The notes under the pieces: model-generated
Seen by the model: the letters and a program-made list of their open reading frames with translations, nothing else
What the model was told of the DNA's origin: nothing
The model's database searches: none
In this document: one piece after another, positions 34,692 to 44,096 of the stretch
Layout: each line of letters begins with the position of its first letter
Numbering within the stretch: the stretch's first letter is position 1
Source of the DNA: JAJRXG01 sp038523965
Lineage (GTDB): Bacteria > Bacteroidota > Bacteroidia > Chitinophagales > Saprospiraceae
Reading direction: 5' to 3'
Length of the DNA stretch: 64,000 nucleotides
Assembly: GCA_038523965.1 (NCBI GenBank)
Contig: JBCBIX010000001.1
Span: 55,664 to 119,663 of the forward strand
Translations under genes and position numbers: made by a program

Positions 34692-35694
34692 CATTGAGCA
34701 GGCCGAGAAGGTCCTTGACTTCACGGATGGTTTCTTGGGCTGTTTCTCTGATCTTCCTGGATGAAGCTTTTATTTGGTCTTTTACCGCACGCTTATCAGA
34801 CAGCAACTCTTTCTTGCGTTCTTGGAAAGGCCTGACGAGCTCTACAATAGCATCAGCCACGGTAGTTTTGAGGTCTGAATACCTCAATTTTCCTTGATTG
34901 AAGTCATCAGTCAATTGAATTAAAGCTTCCGGGTTTTGCTCTGATGCTTTCAGCATTTCAAACAAATTAGCTACTCCGGCACTCATTTCGCCCTCCACCG
35001 AGTGACCTGTATCTGTCACCGCAGATTTGATTTGTTTTCGGATCCGAGATTCTTCACTGAACAAGCCGATAAAGTGCTTTTCTCCAGCACTTTTGCTCAT
35101 TTTCCTGTCAGGGTCTGCTGTAGAGCGAATATTTGCTGACTCGGTAAAAATACTCTCAGGAGTGACGAAATACTCTTTTCTAACCTGATGATTGAATCGC
35201 TGAGCGATCTCACGAGTCAACTCCAAATGTTGGGTTTGATCCTTCCCTATAGGAACATAGTGCGCGCGATAAATTAAAATATCTGCCGCTTGAAGAACAG
35301 GATAATCCAAGAGACCTGCTGAGATGAAGGATTCTTTTGTTGTTTCAGCCGCCTTTATGCTCTTGTCTTTGTATTGAGTCATGTTGGTTAGACGGCCGAC
35401 TGAACAAAAACAGTTAAATATCCACCCCAGTTCCGTGTGTTCTGGGACCATGGACTGAATGAACAGGTTCTCTGGATCCACACCTACAGCAAGAAGACTG
35501 AAGACAAGATCCCAGGTATTCTGGCGCAACTTCACCACATCGTACGGCATCGTGATAGCGTGATAATCCACCACACTGTAGAAGCACCGATGCTTCTCCT
35601 GTAATGCAACATAATTTCTGACTGCACCGAAGTAGTTTCCAAGGTGCATTTGTCCAGTTGGCTGGATCCCTGAAAGAACACGTTTTTGTTCCAT
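34678..35694 (-). CDS. trpS: Tryptophanyl-tRNA synthetase
   Basis: The 338-residue class I synthetase charges tRNA-Trp. The ATP-binding signatures are HLGN (residues 17-20, in the SGIQPTGQMHLGNYFGA start) and KMSKS (198-202). DYHAITMPYD, PVLQAADILIYRAHYVPIGK and DQTQHLELTREIA are TrpRS-specific. The length is normal. Its start codon shares one base with the ridA stop codon (TAATG on the minus strand), implying translational coupling. Confidence 0.96.
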   Translation of the reverse strand: MEQKRVLSGIQPTGQMHLGNYFGAVRNYVALQEKHRCFYSVVDYHAITMPYDVVKLRQNTWDLVFSLLAVGVDPENLFIQSMVPEHTELGWIFNCFCSVGRLTNMTQYKDKSIKAAETTKESFISAGLLDYPVLQAADILIYRAHYVPIGKDQTQHLELTREIAQRFNHQVRKEYFVTPESIFTESANIRSTADPDRKMSKSAGEKHFIGLFSEESRIRKQIKSAVTDTGHSVEGEMSAGVANLFEMLKASEQNPEALIQLTDDFNQGKLRYSDLKTTVADAIVELVRPFQERKKELLSDKRAVKDQIKASSRKIRETAQETIREVKDLLGLLNVKGV

Positions 35695-36080
35695 TAACTC
35701 GCTTTGAAGGCTATCGCAGATATCTCCACATTGACATATTTCGGCAGCGCGCTAACCTCGACTAACTCTCGCGCAGGGGCAGTATCCTCATTAAAGTATC
35801 GTGCATACACGGTATTGATCTGATTGTAGTGCTGCATGTTCTTCACGAAGACGGAACACTTTACCACATCTTCAAAAGTCAATCCTGCATTGGTCAGAAT
35901 AGCCCTTAGGTTTTCCATCACTTGTTCGGTTTCCCTTCCGATGTCATCAGTTATCAGGTCTCCAGAAGATGGATCAATCGCGATCTGACCAGAGATATAC
36001 ACAGTACTACCGGCCAGGATGGCCTGGTTGTATGGTCCCACGGGTGCTGGAGCCTTGGATGTGTTTAAGATCTTTTTCAT
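35694..36080 (-). CDS. ridA: RidA family enamine/imine deaminase
   Basis: The 128-residue protein belongs to the RidA/YjgF/UK114 family, trimeric enzymes that hydrolyse reactive 2-aminoacrylate and related imines produced by PLP enzymes. PVGPYNQAI at the start, YISGQIAIDP, the NAGLTFEDVVKCSVFV block and PARELVEVSALP with the catalytic Arg are present. I start at MKKILNTSKAPAPVGPYN (36080), which gives the usual family length; an ATG 33 bases upstream gives an unusual extension. It is coupled to trpS by a one-base overlap. A terminator-like hairpin precedes it. Confidence 0.94.
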   Translation of the reverse strand: MKKILNTSKAPAPVGPYNQAILAGSTVYISGQIAIDPSSGDLITDDIGRETEQVMENLRAILTNAGLTFEDVVKCSVFVKNMQHYNQINTVYARYFNEDTAPARELVEVSALPKYVNVEISAIAFKAS

Positions 36081-36116
36081 AATACTATCGGTGAAGCTTA
36101 CACAAGACCTCAAAAG

Positions 36117-36148
36117 AAAAAAGCCCCAGTGACATTGCCAAAGGAGCT
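36117..36148 (-). terminator. Likely terminator after rpmF
   Basis: On the minus strand AGCTCC (complement of 36143-36148) pairs with GGGGCT (complement of 36122-36127), with one G-T pair, and is followed by a run of T residues broken by one C. It separates rpmF from ridA. Confidence 0.5.
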
Positions 36149-36176
36149 AACTCTTGAGTCGTATCGATGCTGGATC

Positions 36177-36371
36177 TTAGTCCAGATCCTCCTCAGCCTG
36201 GATGACCACCTGACCTTTATAATACATACTTCCCTCGTGCCAGTAGGCCCTGTGGTACAGGTGTGCTTCACCTGTATTCTTACATACGGCTATCGTAGGG
36301 AAGGTGGCCTTTTTGTGAGTTCTTCTCTTGCGCTTGCGCTGCTTGGATATTCTACTCTTAGGATGCGCCAT
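36177..36371 (-). CDS. rpmF: 50S ribosomal protein L32
   Basis: The 64-residue basic protein starts MAHPKSRISKQRKRKRRTHK, the L32 N-terminus, and continues TFPTIAVCKNTGEAHLYHRA as in Bacteroidota L32. Only one cysteine of the zinc ribbon remains (VCKNTGEAH), so this is the zinc-free form. It is a large-subunit ribosomal protein. It follows the DUF177 gene by 8 bases, the usual yceD-rpmF pairing. Confidence 0.96.
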   Translation of the reverse strand: MAHPKSRISKQRKRKRRTHKKATFPTIAVCKNTGEAHLYHRAYWHEGSMYYKGQVVIQAEEDLD

Positions 36372-36379
36372 GGCGAACT

Positions 36380-36919
36380 TTATTCTTTGTTAAAATTAAG
36401 CTTGTCTAACTCGCTCCAGATACTTGACTGCTGCTGTTCATCTTCATCGGTGATTGTATCGATACCTCCAATTTTAGTTAACACATCTTGATCACAGTGT
36501 CTGTATGACTCACCCTCACAATCTCTCAACTGCTGGATAGGCATATGCAGGTGCACACTCTGATAGATCGGGTCTGAGATATCTACATGACTACTCTCTG
36601 GTGGCATGTAAATAACCTCATCGGTCACGTGCTCCGGTGGAGTGGCCAACTTGATGATGACATAATCATCAAAGGAGAGCGGGATATCTATTGGTGCCGT
36701 GCAGCGGTCACAGTCACCACGGTAAGAACCAGTGCACCTGAGATGTAGATTCACCATGCCATCTTGACGATCGAAGACAACGCTAATCTGGAGATCGGCT
36801 TCAACGATTTTCGACATTTCGAAATGTGAGAAGAAGTCCTTGTCAAGTAAAAACTGGAACTGGTGTTCCCCATTCTTAATACCCAGATACGGTATGACAA
36901 ACTCCTTAAGTGACGTCAT
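36380..36919 (-). CDS. yceD: YceD/DUF177 family protein
   Basis: The 179-residue protein has the DUF177 core, with a beta-rich part around LHLRCTGSYRGDCDRCTAPI (two cysteines CDRC) and a later CEGESYRHCDQD pair. It sits directly before rpmF, as in most bacteria. YceD homologues have been linked to 23S rRNA accumulation; the exact role is unsettled. It is cytosolic. The first gene of the yceD-rpmF unit. Confidence 0.88.
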   Translation of the reverse strand: MTSLKEFVIPYLGIKNGEHQFQFLLDKDFFSHFEMSKIVEADLQISVVFDRQDGMVNLHLRCTGSYRGDCDRCTAPIDIPLSFDDYVIIKLATPPEHVTDEVIYMPPESSHVDISDPIYQSVHLHMPIQQLRDCEGESYRHCDQDVLTKIGGIDTITDEDEQQQSSIWSELDKLNFNKE

Positions 36920-37029
36920 GTGCCCTGGATTTCAAAATGGAGCGCAAAGGTATACTTTAAGCCTGATTTACGCAATATCCCAGGCTCATTCACTACAGAT
37001 CCGTTACGTCCATTAATCTCTTACACTGA

Positions 37030-37060
37030 TTGTAGTTATGGTGTGTTTAGGCTTAATTTG
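37030..37060 (+). promoter_or_regulatory. Possible promoter of the tatA unit
   Basis: TTG at 37030-37032 and TTAATTTG at 37053-37060, 20 bases apart, resemble the Bacteroidota -33/-7 pattern (TTTG, about 19 bases, TAnnTTTG) with one mismatch in the -7 box. A start about 7 bases later would lie just before the ATG at 37086, which agrees with the chosen tatA start. Confidence 0.35.
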
Positions 37061-37085
37061 CCGAAGTAAAAGAAAGCACACCGCC

Positions 37086-37292
37086 ATGATGAATTTATTT
37101 CTTGTTGGATTTTTAGGAGGGTATGAATTAGTAGCCATTGGTCTGATCATCCTACTTCTATTCGGCGGTAAGAAGCTTCCTGAGCTTATGAAGGGCCTTG
37201 GTAAGGGAATCCGCGAGTTCAATAATGCCAAAGCGAATATCGAAGGAGAGCTGAAAGAGAGTATGAAGGAAATCGACGGAAAGAGCAATTAG
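37086..37292 (+). CDS. tatA: Sec-independent translocase TatA/TatB/TatE family protein
   Basis: The 68-residue protein has one N-terminal transmembrane helix (GYELVAIGLIILLLFGGKKL) ending in the FGGKKLPEL hinge, an amphipathic helix (MKGLGKGIREFNNAKANIEG) and a charged tail, as in TatA. It forms the pore of the twin-arginine pathway with TatC. I start at 37086; an earlier in-frame ATG (37038) lies before the candidate -7 box and adds a non-Tat segment. tatC is not in the window. It begins a run of genes (YhhN, glycosyltransferase) with little or no spacing. Confidence 0.9.
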   Translation: MMNLFLVGFLGGYELVAIGLIILLLFGGKKLPELMKGLGKGIREFNNAKANIEGELKESMKEIDGKSN

Positions 37293-37295
37293 CTT

Positions 37296-37979
37296 TTGAC
37301 CTCCCCTACCGCGGGAGCATCTTCGAGAACATCCTCTCTACGAAGGGTAGTGATCCTTCTCTACGTCGTCATTCTCATTTTTGATCTTATTGGGGTCTGG
37401 CTTGATACGCCTTGGCGTCCTTACTCAAAGAGCCTACTAATGCCGGCTTTAGCGATACATGTCATTATAAATACCCACCGATCTGGACTGCCTCTATTAT
37501 TGTTTGTAAGTCTGTTCTTTGCTTGGCTTGGCGATGTGTTTCTCCTCTCAGATCATTATTTTCTCTTCGGCCTGGGTTCTTTTCTTGTGATGCAGATCAT
37601 CTATGCTGCAGAGTTTATGAAGGATTGGAAACCGCATATGCCGAGTGCAATCATTGCGGGCTTTCTACTTTTCGGAAGCGCGGTTGCCATGATCATCTTC
37701 CTATCCGCCAGTATATCTGAGCTGTTTATTCCAGTAGTCATCTATGTTATAGCCATTGCAACTATGGTTTTTGTTGCTCAGGCACGAGATCGATCTTTAC
37801 CGGGGTATTCGATGGTGTTAGTTGGGTCGCTATTCTTCTTGATTTCTGATGCAGCTTTAGCAGTGGGTTTGTTCACTGATATAGACGAAGGAGTACTCAC
37901 AGTAATGCTGACCTACGGGATTGCCCAGCTCTTGATAACAGAAGGAATACTGAGTAAAATATCATTCAGTCATTCATGA
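37296..37979 (+). CDS. YhhN/TMEM86 family membrane protein
   Basis: The 227-residue protein has about eight hydrophobic segments and the family motifs FAWLGDVFLL and LFFLISDAALA, in which Asp residues sit at membrane borders. Human TMEM86 members are lysoplasmalogenases; bacterial YhhN is uncharacterised. No ATG exists near the N-terminus: the frame opens with TTG at 37296, 3 bases after the tatA stop. A GTG at 37350 (ILLYVVILIFDLIG follows) is an alternative start. Its end overlaps the glycosyltransferase start by 4 bases. Confidence 0.85.
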   Translation: MTSPTAGASSRTSSLRRVVILLYVVILIFDLIGVWLDTPWRPYSKSLLMPALAIHVIINTHRSGLPLLLFVSLFFAWLGDVFLLSDHYFLFGLGSFLVMQIIYAAEFMKDWKPHMPSAIIAGFLLFGSAVAMIIFLSASISELFIPVVIYVIAIATMVFVAQARDRSLPGYSMVLVGSLFFLISDAALAVGLFTDIDEGVLTVMLTYGIAQLLITEGILSKISFSHS

Positions 37980-38809
37980 TCAGCGTGATCATGCCTTTTC
38001 ACAATGAGGAGACCCATATTGCAAGGGCCATCCAGTCCTGTCTTGATATCTCAGCTATCACAGAACTCATTCTTATCGATGATGGGAGCACCGACCGCAG
38101 TGTAGAAGTTCTCTCGAATTTTCACGACCATCGCCTACTCCTGCTTCATCATCAAGATGGACTTCAAAAGGGTCGAAGTGCATCGCGTAACCTGGGTATC
38201 CTCCGAGCAACACAGCCGTGGATTGCATTTTGTGACGCGGATGACTACTACCTACCAAACAGATTCGCACATCTGACGTGGGCTGAAAACATTCAAGGCT
38301 ATTATGATGACATCATATCCGAGTCCTCAGGTGAGCGGATGACAAACCAGGATGTCACCGGGATTCCCACAGACCTGTTACCAGAGCAAGTAGCCGACTA
38401 TTTGATCTCGCATCAAGAAAATAGGATCAGTTTGCTTGGGCTGGTCGTACGCCGCGAGGCTCTTTTGCAACAAGAGCTGTTCGATACTACCCTACTTACA
38501 GGAGAAGACACCGATCTGATCTGGAGACTCGCTCTCCGCACTACCCTACAACATGGGAATAGCACTTCTCCAGTAGCGATCCGAGGTGTCGACGGCTCTA
38601 ACGTCTACCTTAACGAGGTGAGGCATATCGCTGATAAATACGCCTTCTATCAGAAGTGGTACGCTCTCCTTCCTGAATTAGTCCTTTCTTCAAAAGGCAA
38701 ACAACGAATTACAGATGCGTATCTCTATTACTATGTCGAGCATCGGATGCACAGATTCCCCTTGTGGATGAGACGATTGTTTAGAAGAATCCTCAACGTA
38801 ATGTCCTGA
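37976..38809 (+). CDS. Family 2 glycosyltransferase
   Basis: The 277-residue protein has the GT-A fold of GT2 enzymes: ISVIMPFHNEETHIARAI at the start, LIDDGSTDRSVEVL with the nucleotide-binding Asp, SASRNLGI and the DADDYY metal-binding motif. A GEDTDLIWRLA motif later acts as the catalytic-base region. It lacks clear membrane segments. It would transfer a sugar from a nucleotide donor to a glycan or lipid acceptor; which one is unknown. ATGA overlap with the YhhN gene suggests coupled translation. Confidence 0.9.
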   Translation: MISVIMPFHNEETHIARAIQSCLDISAITELILIDDGSTDRSVEVLSNFHDHRLLLLHHQDGLQKGRSASRNLGILRATQPWIAFCDADDYYLPNRFAHLTWAENIQGYYDDIISESSGERMTNQDVTGIPTDLLPEQVADYLISHQENRISLLGLVVRREALLQQELFDTTLLTGEDTDLIWRLALRTTLQHGNSTSPVAIRGVDGSNVYLNEVRHIADKYAFYQKWYALLPELVLSSKGKQRITDAYLYYYVEHRMHRFPLWMRRLFRRILNVMS

Positions 38810-38886
38810 GGGAGCGGAATGAGTAAATCTTGTTATCCTCTTGGGTCGGATCTCTTACATTGGATGACAAGCAAAACCTCGTCGCG

Positions 38887-40122
38887 ATGCCTACAGAAAA
38901 GATCACCTTTAAGAACAAGATGGGATTTCAGTTGAGCGCTAAGATCGACTACCCCTTATCTAAGAAGCCTTACCCATACGCCATCTTTGCACATGTCTTT
39001 ACAGGTAATAAGAATCTTAAATCTGCTCGTCATATTTCTCGTGCTCTCACACTGAATGGTGTCGCGGTATTACGCTTTGATTTTACTGGTTTAGGAGAGA
39101 GCGAAGGGTCTTTTGAGGAGACTAACTTCACCAGCAATGTTGAGGATATCATCGCCGCAAGTGACTACCTGACCACACATCACAGAGCACCCTCGATCAT
39201 CATCGGTCATTCGCTCGGAGGTGCTGCATCATTATTTGCTGGTGCCAGGATTGAAAGTATCAATGCCATCGTGACCATCGGTGCGCCGTCGTATCCTGAG
39301 CATGTTACTCACTTGCTCAAGGAGGACTTGGATACAATAGAGGCCAATGGATGCGCTCGGGTGGAGATAGATGGTCGACAATTCGTTATCAAGAAGCAGT
39401 TCTTAGATGATCTTAAGAATCAAGATCATGTCGAGATCATCCAAAAACTGAAGAAAGCGCTATTAGTCATGCACTCACCCCAGGATAGTGTCGTGGAGAT
39501 CGAGAATGCTGCCAACATCTATCATCTCGCTCGTCATCCGAAAAGCTTTATCACATTAGACGGAGCAGATCATATGCTCACAACCAAAGAGGATGCCTTC
39601 TATGCCGGCCAGGTGATCGCGTCATGGGTCCAGCGGTACGTGCCTTTTCGGAAAGACGAAAAGCTGCGCACAGATCAACAAGTAGTGGTTCGGCTGAAGG
39701 ATGAAGATCGGTTCACCACAGACATTCAGGCTGGTCCTCATGGTTATGTGGCCGACGAACCGGAGCAGGTAGGTGGTTATGATTTTGGTCCAGATCCCTA
39801 TGAACTACTCAATAGTGCCCTTGGTGCATGCACAGCCATGACGCTACAGATGTATGCCCGACGCAAAGGTTGGCCTCTGGAAGATGTGATCGTCCATCTA
39901 TCACATCACAAGACAACACAGTACCATGAAGATGCCGCTCATCCAGAGGAAAGTAGCAGTAAGATTGACAGGTTCGAACGTACTATTGAGTTGGTAGGTC
40001 CCTTAGATCAAGAACAACGTGACAAGCTGCTCTTAATAGCCAACAAATGCCCAATCCACCGCACCCTGGATACCCCACAAGTCTTCGCAACTAAACTACT
40101 CGGTGATGAAGAGTGGTCCTGA
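38887..40122 (+). CDS. Fusion of alpha/beta hydrolase and OsmC-type redox domain
   Basis: The 411-residue protein joins an alpha/beta hydrolase (about residues 1-255; nucleophile Ser109 in GHSLGG, later MHSPQDSVVEIENA and DGADHML with the Asp and His) to an OsmC/Ohr domain (about 265-411). The OsmC part has its two reactive cysteines in LGACTAMTLQMYARRKGW and ANKCPIHRTL. OsmC proteins reduce organic hydroperoxides with cysteine thiols. This two-domain arrangement is known in several phyla; the hydrolase might release the acyl or peroxide-bearing substrate, but this is inference. I choose the ATG at 38887 (MPTEKITFKNKMGF) since the upstream extension is not family-like. Confidence 0.9.
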   Translation: MPTEKITFKNKMGFQLSAKIDYPLSKKPYPYAIFAHVFTGNKNLKSARHISRALTLNGVAVLRFDFTGLGESEGSFEETNFTSNVEDIIAASDYLTTHHRAPSIIIGHSLGGAASLFAGARIESINAIVTIGAPSYPEHVTHLLKEDLDTIEANGCARVEIDGRQFVIKKQFLDDLKNQDHVEIIQKLKKALLVMHSPQDSVVEIENAANIYHLARHPKSFITLDGADHMLTTKEDAFYAGQVIASWVQRYVPFRKDEKLRTDQQVVVRLKDEDRFTTDIQAGPHGYVADEPEQVGGYDFGPDPYELLNSALGACTAMTLQMYARRKGWPLEDVIVHLSHHKTTQYHEDAAHPEESSSKIDRFERTIELVGPLDQEQRDKLLLIANKCPIHRTLDTPQVFATKLLGDEEWS

Positions 40123-40126
40123 AACG

Positions 40127-40156
40127 AAAAAACCCCGATGCCAATCGACATCAGGG
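40127..40156 (-). terminator. Terminator of the giant surface-protein unit
   Basis: On the minus strand CCCTGATG (complement of 40149-40156) pairs with CATCGGGG (complement of 40133-40140), an 8-bp stem with one G-T pair, followed by six T residues. It lies 22 bases after the stop of the 1303-residue protein gene. Confidence 0.88.
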
Positions 40157-40177
40157 TCTAACCAAAAATCAAGGATC

Positions 40178-43100
40178 TTACTGTAAGACTATCATTCTAC
40201 CTGTCTCTGAGTGTCCTCCAGAAGCAAGGGTGTAGTAGTACACTCCTGATCCGCGAAGTTCATCCACAGAGATGTCGATGGTATTCATACCTGATGGATA
40301 CAAGCCCGAAAGCTCGTAAATGACTCGACCATTGAGATCGCTAATACTAAGCTGAGCCGTACCTGCGCGATGTAACTCGAAAGATATGGAGGTCATAAAG
40401 CCAAACGGATTAGGCACGTTCTGATGCAGCTTAAACTGATCGTATTCTATGTCCTGAACTTGCTGTTCCAATGCAAAATGCTTGGTTTCGAAGTCCGCAT
40501 TGTACATCTCTGGATCGATATGCGAACTCATGCTGAGCAATGGCACGTCTTCGCCATCATAGGCGATGTCAAACATGAGGAGTGCCTGATCACCAACATT
40601 CACGCTGCCGTCTCCGGACCAACTCACTCGCAACTCATCTCCACTAAGATGCCAATGCTCGTCACTTAGCGACAACTGATCTGAGCCTATGGCCAGAAGG
40701 TTGCTCCCTGCAGGCAAGTCTATACCAAATTGGATTCCTCTCAGTGTCTTTTCACCAGTGGCATGGATAGCATATCTGATCACATCTCCGTGACGAGTAG
40801 CACGTACATCCAGGGTTTCGGTAGAGCGAGGTTTGGCGATCTGAGCGAGTACTTCGAATGCATTCCCGCTTACATCACCCACCTTGAGTGCGATGAAGTC
40901 CAAGTCGGCTACTCTCTCTTCGGCTTCATTGACGATGATCTCAGAGCGATAGAAGAAGGGATCTTCCATCTCTAAATCATCGTTACTGTCTACGAACTTC
41001 CAACCTGTGGTGGACAACTCTGTGGACCGTCCCAAAATCAAATGTCTAAGCTCGACAAGGTCGATACCTGAGATATTTCCTGATCCATTGGCATCCGCTG
41101 CCACCATTTTATAGGGTGTCTCTAATGATTTCAATCCAAGGATATGCTGCTGGATTAAGACGATATCGAGAGTTGACACGCCAGCAAGATCATAACCATC
41201 GATAGAAGGAAGGATCTTATAGTCCTCATAGAGTATCGCGTCATCAAATGTGTATTGACCAAAGTCATCCGTTGTGCTTTCTAAAATAACTCCAGTAGCT
41301 GATTGGATCGCTGTGACCGGTACATTAGGGATGCTGATTTGGTCTTCTGTAGTGATTACACCTGAGAGCAGCGCAGACCCCATGACATCGGGACAGACAC
41401 CTTCGGGCTGGTCAACATCAGCTGTATCATCTAATCCTATAGAAACTGGTGCAAAGGCTGTATTGCCTACTGAGTCGGTCACCCATACATTGAGCGTGAG
41501 GAACGTACTACGGCCGTTAGGAATGTCACTGCAGGTAAATGCACGTGTTAATTCACTTCCGTTAGCATCAAATGAATAGATCAAACCAGTGTCGTCTGTA
41601 GTAACTCCAGGACGAAGACAACCGTTACTGCTACTTGCATTCAGTGCGGCAGCACTGAGCTCTGCAATACCATTGTCTCCTAAGGTCAGCGTGGAACTAT
41701 TGATCAGGAATACTAATGGCTCCTTCTGTGATGCCACGGTAAACAAGAATACCGCCTGACCGATATTCCCACACATGTCTTCAGCCATGAAGATGATACG
41801 ATGTGTTCCGACCGGGAAGACTCCTGAGGCATCATTGGTCGCGCCAATCTTATCCTCGCTACCCGTGTTAAACATGTCAATGACGTAGCTGTATTTAAGG
41901 CTGTCCTCTGGCGTACAGTCATCAGTGGCCTGGGCGATAAGCGATACCATCTCTTCACAGTTGCGATCATTATCGGCGACGGTGATGTCCATCATATCAC
42001 TTACAAAGGTGGGTACAACATTATCTGAGATTACAATCGTCTGTGTAAAACTATCGATCAATGCCGAGGAGAAACTTCCTCCATTGAAACGGCACCAGTC
42101 GATAACTGACCACTGTCGTAAAATTTTGACACATGCATCCTGCTCACCAAAAAAGAACTGATCCTCAAATGAGGTAGCTATGTTCTCACAATCCACGTTG
42201 TTGATAATAGGCTCACTGCCTGGGATATCCGCTGGATCAATGCTGGCTGAGCACGAATCAAGCGAAAACTGAGATTCCGTTGGTCTCGTGACAGTAGCCA
42301 GAGTCATGTCACCGATAGTAATCAGACGTGAGCAAGTGCTTGTGAGTCCGTTTGCGTCTATTGCCGTCCATACCACAGTGAACTGAGCAGATCCACACTC
42401 GCTCAGCGTGTAATCAGGGATATCAAGAATCTGCGAGACAATGCCACAGCTCTCAGTGCTGGTAGGCTCCTCAGCTTCCAGTGCCATTCTAACCTCTTCT
42501 TCCGTCACATCACAATTGAAACTGCGATCAGGCAGGCAGGATAAGACGACTCGACGCTTATCCTGGACATGAATGTCAACCACACAGTCACTAAATAACC
42601 CTGCTTTGTCAAAGACTCTAAAAACTACCTTGACAGGACTATTCGCAACATCGTCACAATCGAATCTGATACGATCGGAAAACGTTGTTTCATTAAATCT
42701 TCTGATCTGCATCATCTCAATACCACAATTATCAAAACTGTGATCATCGAATGACGTCGCCAACACCTCCACCTCGCCATCTTCCTCATTGAGCGTGATG
42801 TTAGTGGATCCTTCGCAGATAGCGTTTGGTGGCTGTGTATCTACGGCTGTAAGGACTCCAGACGTATCTCTTGATATGTTTCCACATCCGTCATCAGCGA
42901 CGAAGATGATCCGGAACGGCTCATCGATCGGGACATTAACTAAATCAAACGTCTCCAAATCATTCACTATGGCAGGAAACCGCTGGCCTGTTAAGTTACC
43001 ATTCTGATCTACCAACTGAAAAAAGGCAGACAGGGTCGTCTGAGCCAGATTACAATCTGTGATGATCGGATTAGGGATGTCTCTCGCATCTGCGAGACAA

Positions 43101-44089
43101 TTTCTTTTTTGTGCTTCTAATCGCTCCACGGGCAACTGAAACTCACTGAAGTCTATCGTCGGCGCATTATTGTCTTCGATTTTAATCACCTGAGTCACAG
43201 TTGTATCTCTGGGTGTACAGAGATCGGTGACCCGCCAGCGACGGAGGATTTTTCGTGCGACTCCACAGACTGGAATCTCTACATCTTCGTGGGTGATCTC
43301 GTAGTTTTCGCAAGACCTTACCAATGGCATTCCCAAGGCCTCGATAGATAGGTCAGCCTCATCAAGGCAATCCACCACTGTGTCGCGAGGGAATTCAAGT
43401 TGATCGATCGTCCCTCGTAGCAGGTAAATGGTTTGTTTCTTCGAGGCATGATTACCCGCTGCATCGACAACTGTCCAAAACCTCTCAATAATCTTCACGG
43501 TATCGCCACAAACGAATTGTGTCTCAACCACATCGGTAATACCAAGCGAATCAGGCTTTTCGCATCCATTATCCGAGAAAGTCACCTTAGTCACTAATGA
43601 ATTGGGTTCCAAGTCAAACGGAAAGACAAAACATGTCACCGCAGTATCACAGGGTTCCACATTAATAACTGGTGGGATCTTGTCTTCGATCTTGACAAAT
43701 CCCCAGCAGAAAAACGGCTGCACTGATGCCTTACAGAATACTCTAACCTCAAGCAAGGCTCCATTATAGTCCTGTCGGATGGTATCAATGATGTTGCCAT
43801 CAGGATCGCGTACCTCCACCCGATATAGCGAAGTGTCGGCATCCTCATTTTCTAATATCACATCAGGCGTAATCACTGCAATGCAGTTCGTATCGAGGGA
43901 GACATGCACCAGATTATTACAGGCTAATGCTTCCCCAGCACACTGTGCAGTGAGATCAGAAACGCCCAGCGCCACACCGATCATGATGAGAATCGGAAGG
44001 ACAAATCGTCTTCGAATTACTGATAGTTGAGCTGTCATCGAATGGTTTCTTGTAATTGGGTATTGGATCATCTTCACTTTAGTCGTCAT
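40178..44089 (-). CDS. Giant surface protein with HYR-like, dockerin-like, cohesin-like and T9SS domains
   Basis: The 1303-residue product starts 7 bases after the stop of the next giant gene. The signal peptide core is RRRFVLPILIMIGVALGVSD followed by LTAQ; an ATG at 44038 would give a shorter, more standard leader, so the start is uncertain. The body (about 60-850) is a row of HYR/Ig-like domains with paired cysteines (DLEVRVFC..., IEDKIPPVI, VVDAAGNHASKKQTIYL). Then come a carboxypeptidase-regulatory-like stretch, a dockerin-like segment (GVSTLDIVLIQQHILGL; DANGSGNISGIDLVELRHLI), a cohesin-like domain (IRYAIHATGEKTLRGIQFGI) and a T9SS tail (LHQNVPNPFGFMTSISFEL). It is a paralogue of the C-terminal half of its neighbour. 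Surface adhesion is inferred. Confidence 0.85.
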   Translation of the reverse strand: MTTKVKMIQYPITRNHSMTAQLSVIRRRFVLPILIMIGVALGVSDLTAQCAGEALACNNLVHVSLDTNCIAVITPDVILENEDADTSLYRVEVRDPDGNIIDTIRQDYNGALLEVRVFCKASVQPFFCWGFVKIEDKIPPVINVEPCDTAVTCFVFPFDLEPNSLVTKVTFSDNGCEKPDSLGITDVVETQFVCGDTVKIIERFWTVVDAAGNHASKKQTIYLLRGTIDQLEFPRDTVVDCLDEADLSIEALGMPLVRSCENYEITHEDVEIPVCGVARKILRRWRVTDLCTPRDTTVTQVIKIEDNNAPTIDFSEFQLPVERLEAQKRNCLADARDIPNPIITDCNLAQTTLSAFFQLVDQNGNLTGQRFPAIVNDLETFDLVNVPIDEPFRIIFVADDGCGNISRDTSGVLTAVDTQPPNAICEGSTNITLNEEDGEVEVLATSFDDHSFDNCGIEMMQIRRFNETTFSDRIRFDCDDVANSPVKVVFRVFDKAGLFSDCVVDIHVQDKRRVVLSCLPDRSFNCDVTEEEVRMALEAEEPTSTESCGIVSQILDIPDYTLSECGSAQFTVVWTAIDANGLTSTCSRLITIGDMTLATVTRPTESQFSLDSCSASIDPADIPGSEPIINNVDCENIATSFEDQFFFGEQDACVKILRQWSVIDWCRFNGGSFSSALIDSFTQTIVISDNVVPTFVSDMMDITVADNDRNCEEMVSLIAQATDDCTPEDSLKYSYVIDMFNTGSEDKIGATNDASGVFPVGTHRIIFMAEDMCGNIGQAVFLFTVASQKEPLVFLINSSTLTLGDNGIAELSAAALNASSSNGCLRPGVTTDDTGLIYSFDANGSELTRAFTCSDIPNGRSTFLTLNVWVTDSVGNTAFAPVSIGLDDTADVDQPEGVCPDVMGSALLSGVITTEDQISIPNVPVTAIQSATGVILESTTDDFGQYTFDDAILYEDYKILPSIDGYDLAGVSTLDIVLIQQHILGLKSLETPYKMVAADANGSGNISGIDLVELRHLILGRSTELSTTGWKFVDSNDDLEMEDPFFYRSEIIVNEAEERVADLDFIALKVGDVSGNAFEVLAQIAKPRSTETLDVRATRHGDVIRYAIHATGEKTLRGIQFGIDLPAGSNLLAIGSDQLSLSDEHWHLSGDELRVSWSGDGSVNVGDQALLMFDIAYDGEDVPLLSMSSHIDPEMYNADFETKHFALEQQVQDIEYDQFKLHQNVPNPFGFMTSISFELHRAGTAQLSISDLNGRVIYELSGLYPSGMNTIDISVDELRGSGVYYYTLASGGHSETGRMIVLQ

Positions 44090-44096
44090 GGCTGCG

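Noticed and set aside
37038..37085. Longer N-terminus for TatA
   Set aside because: The added basic segment precedes the transmembrane helix unlike TatA proteins, and a candidate -7 box lies inside it.
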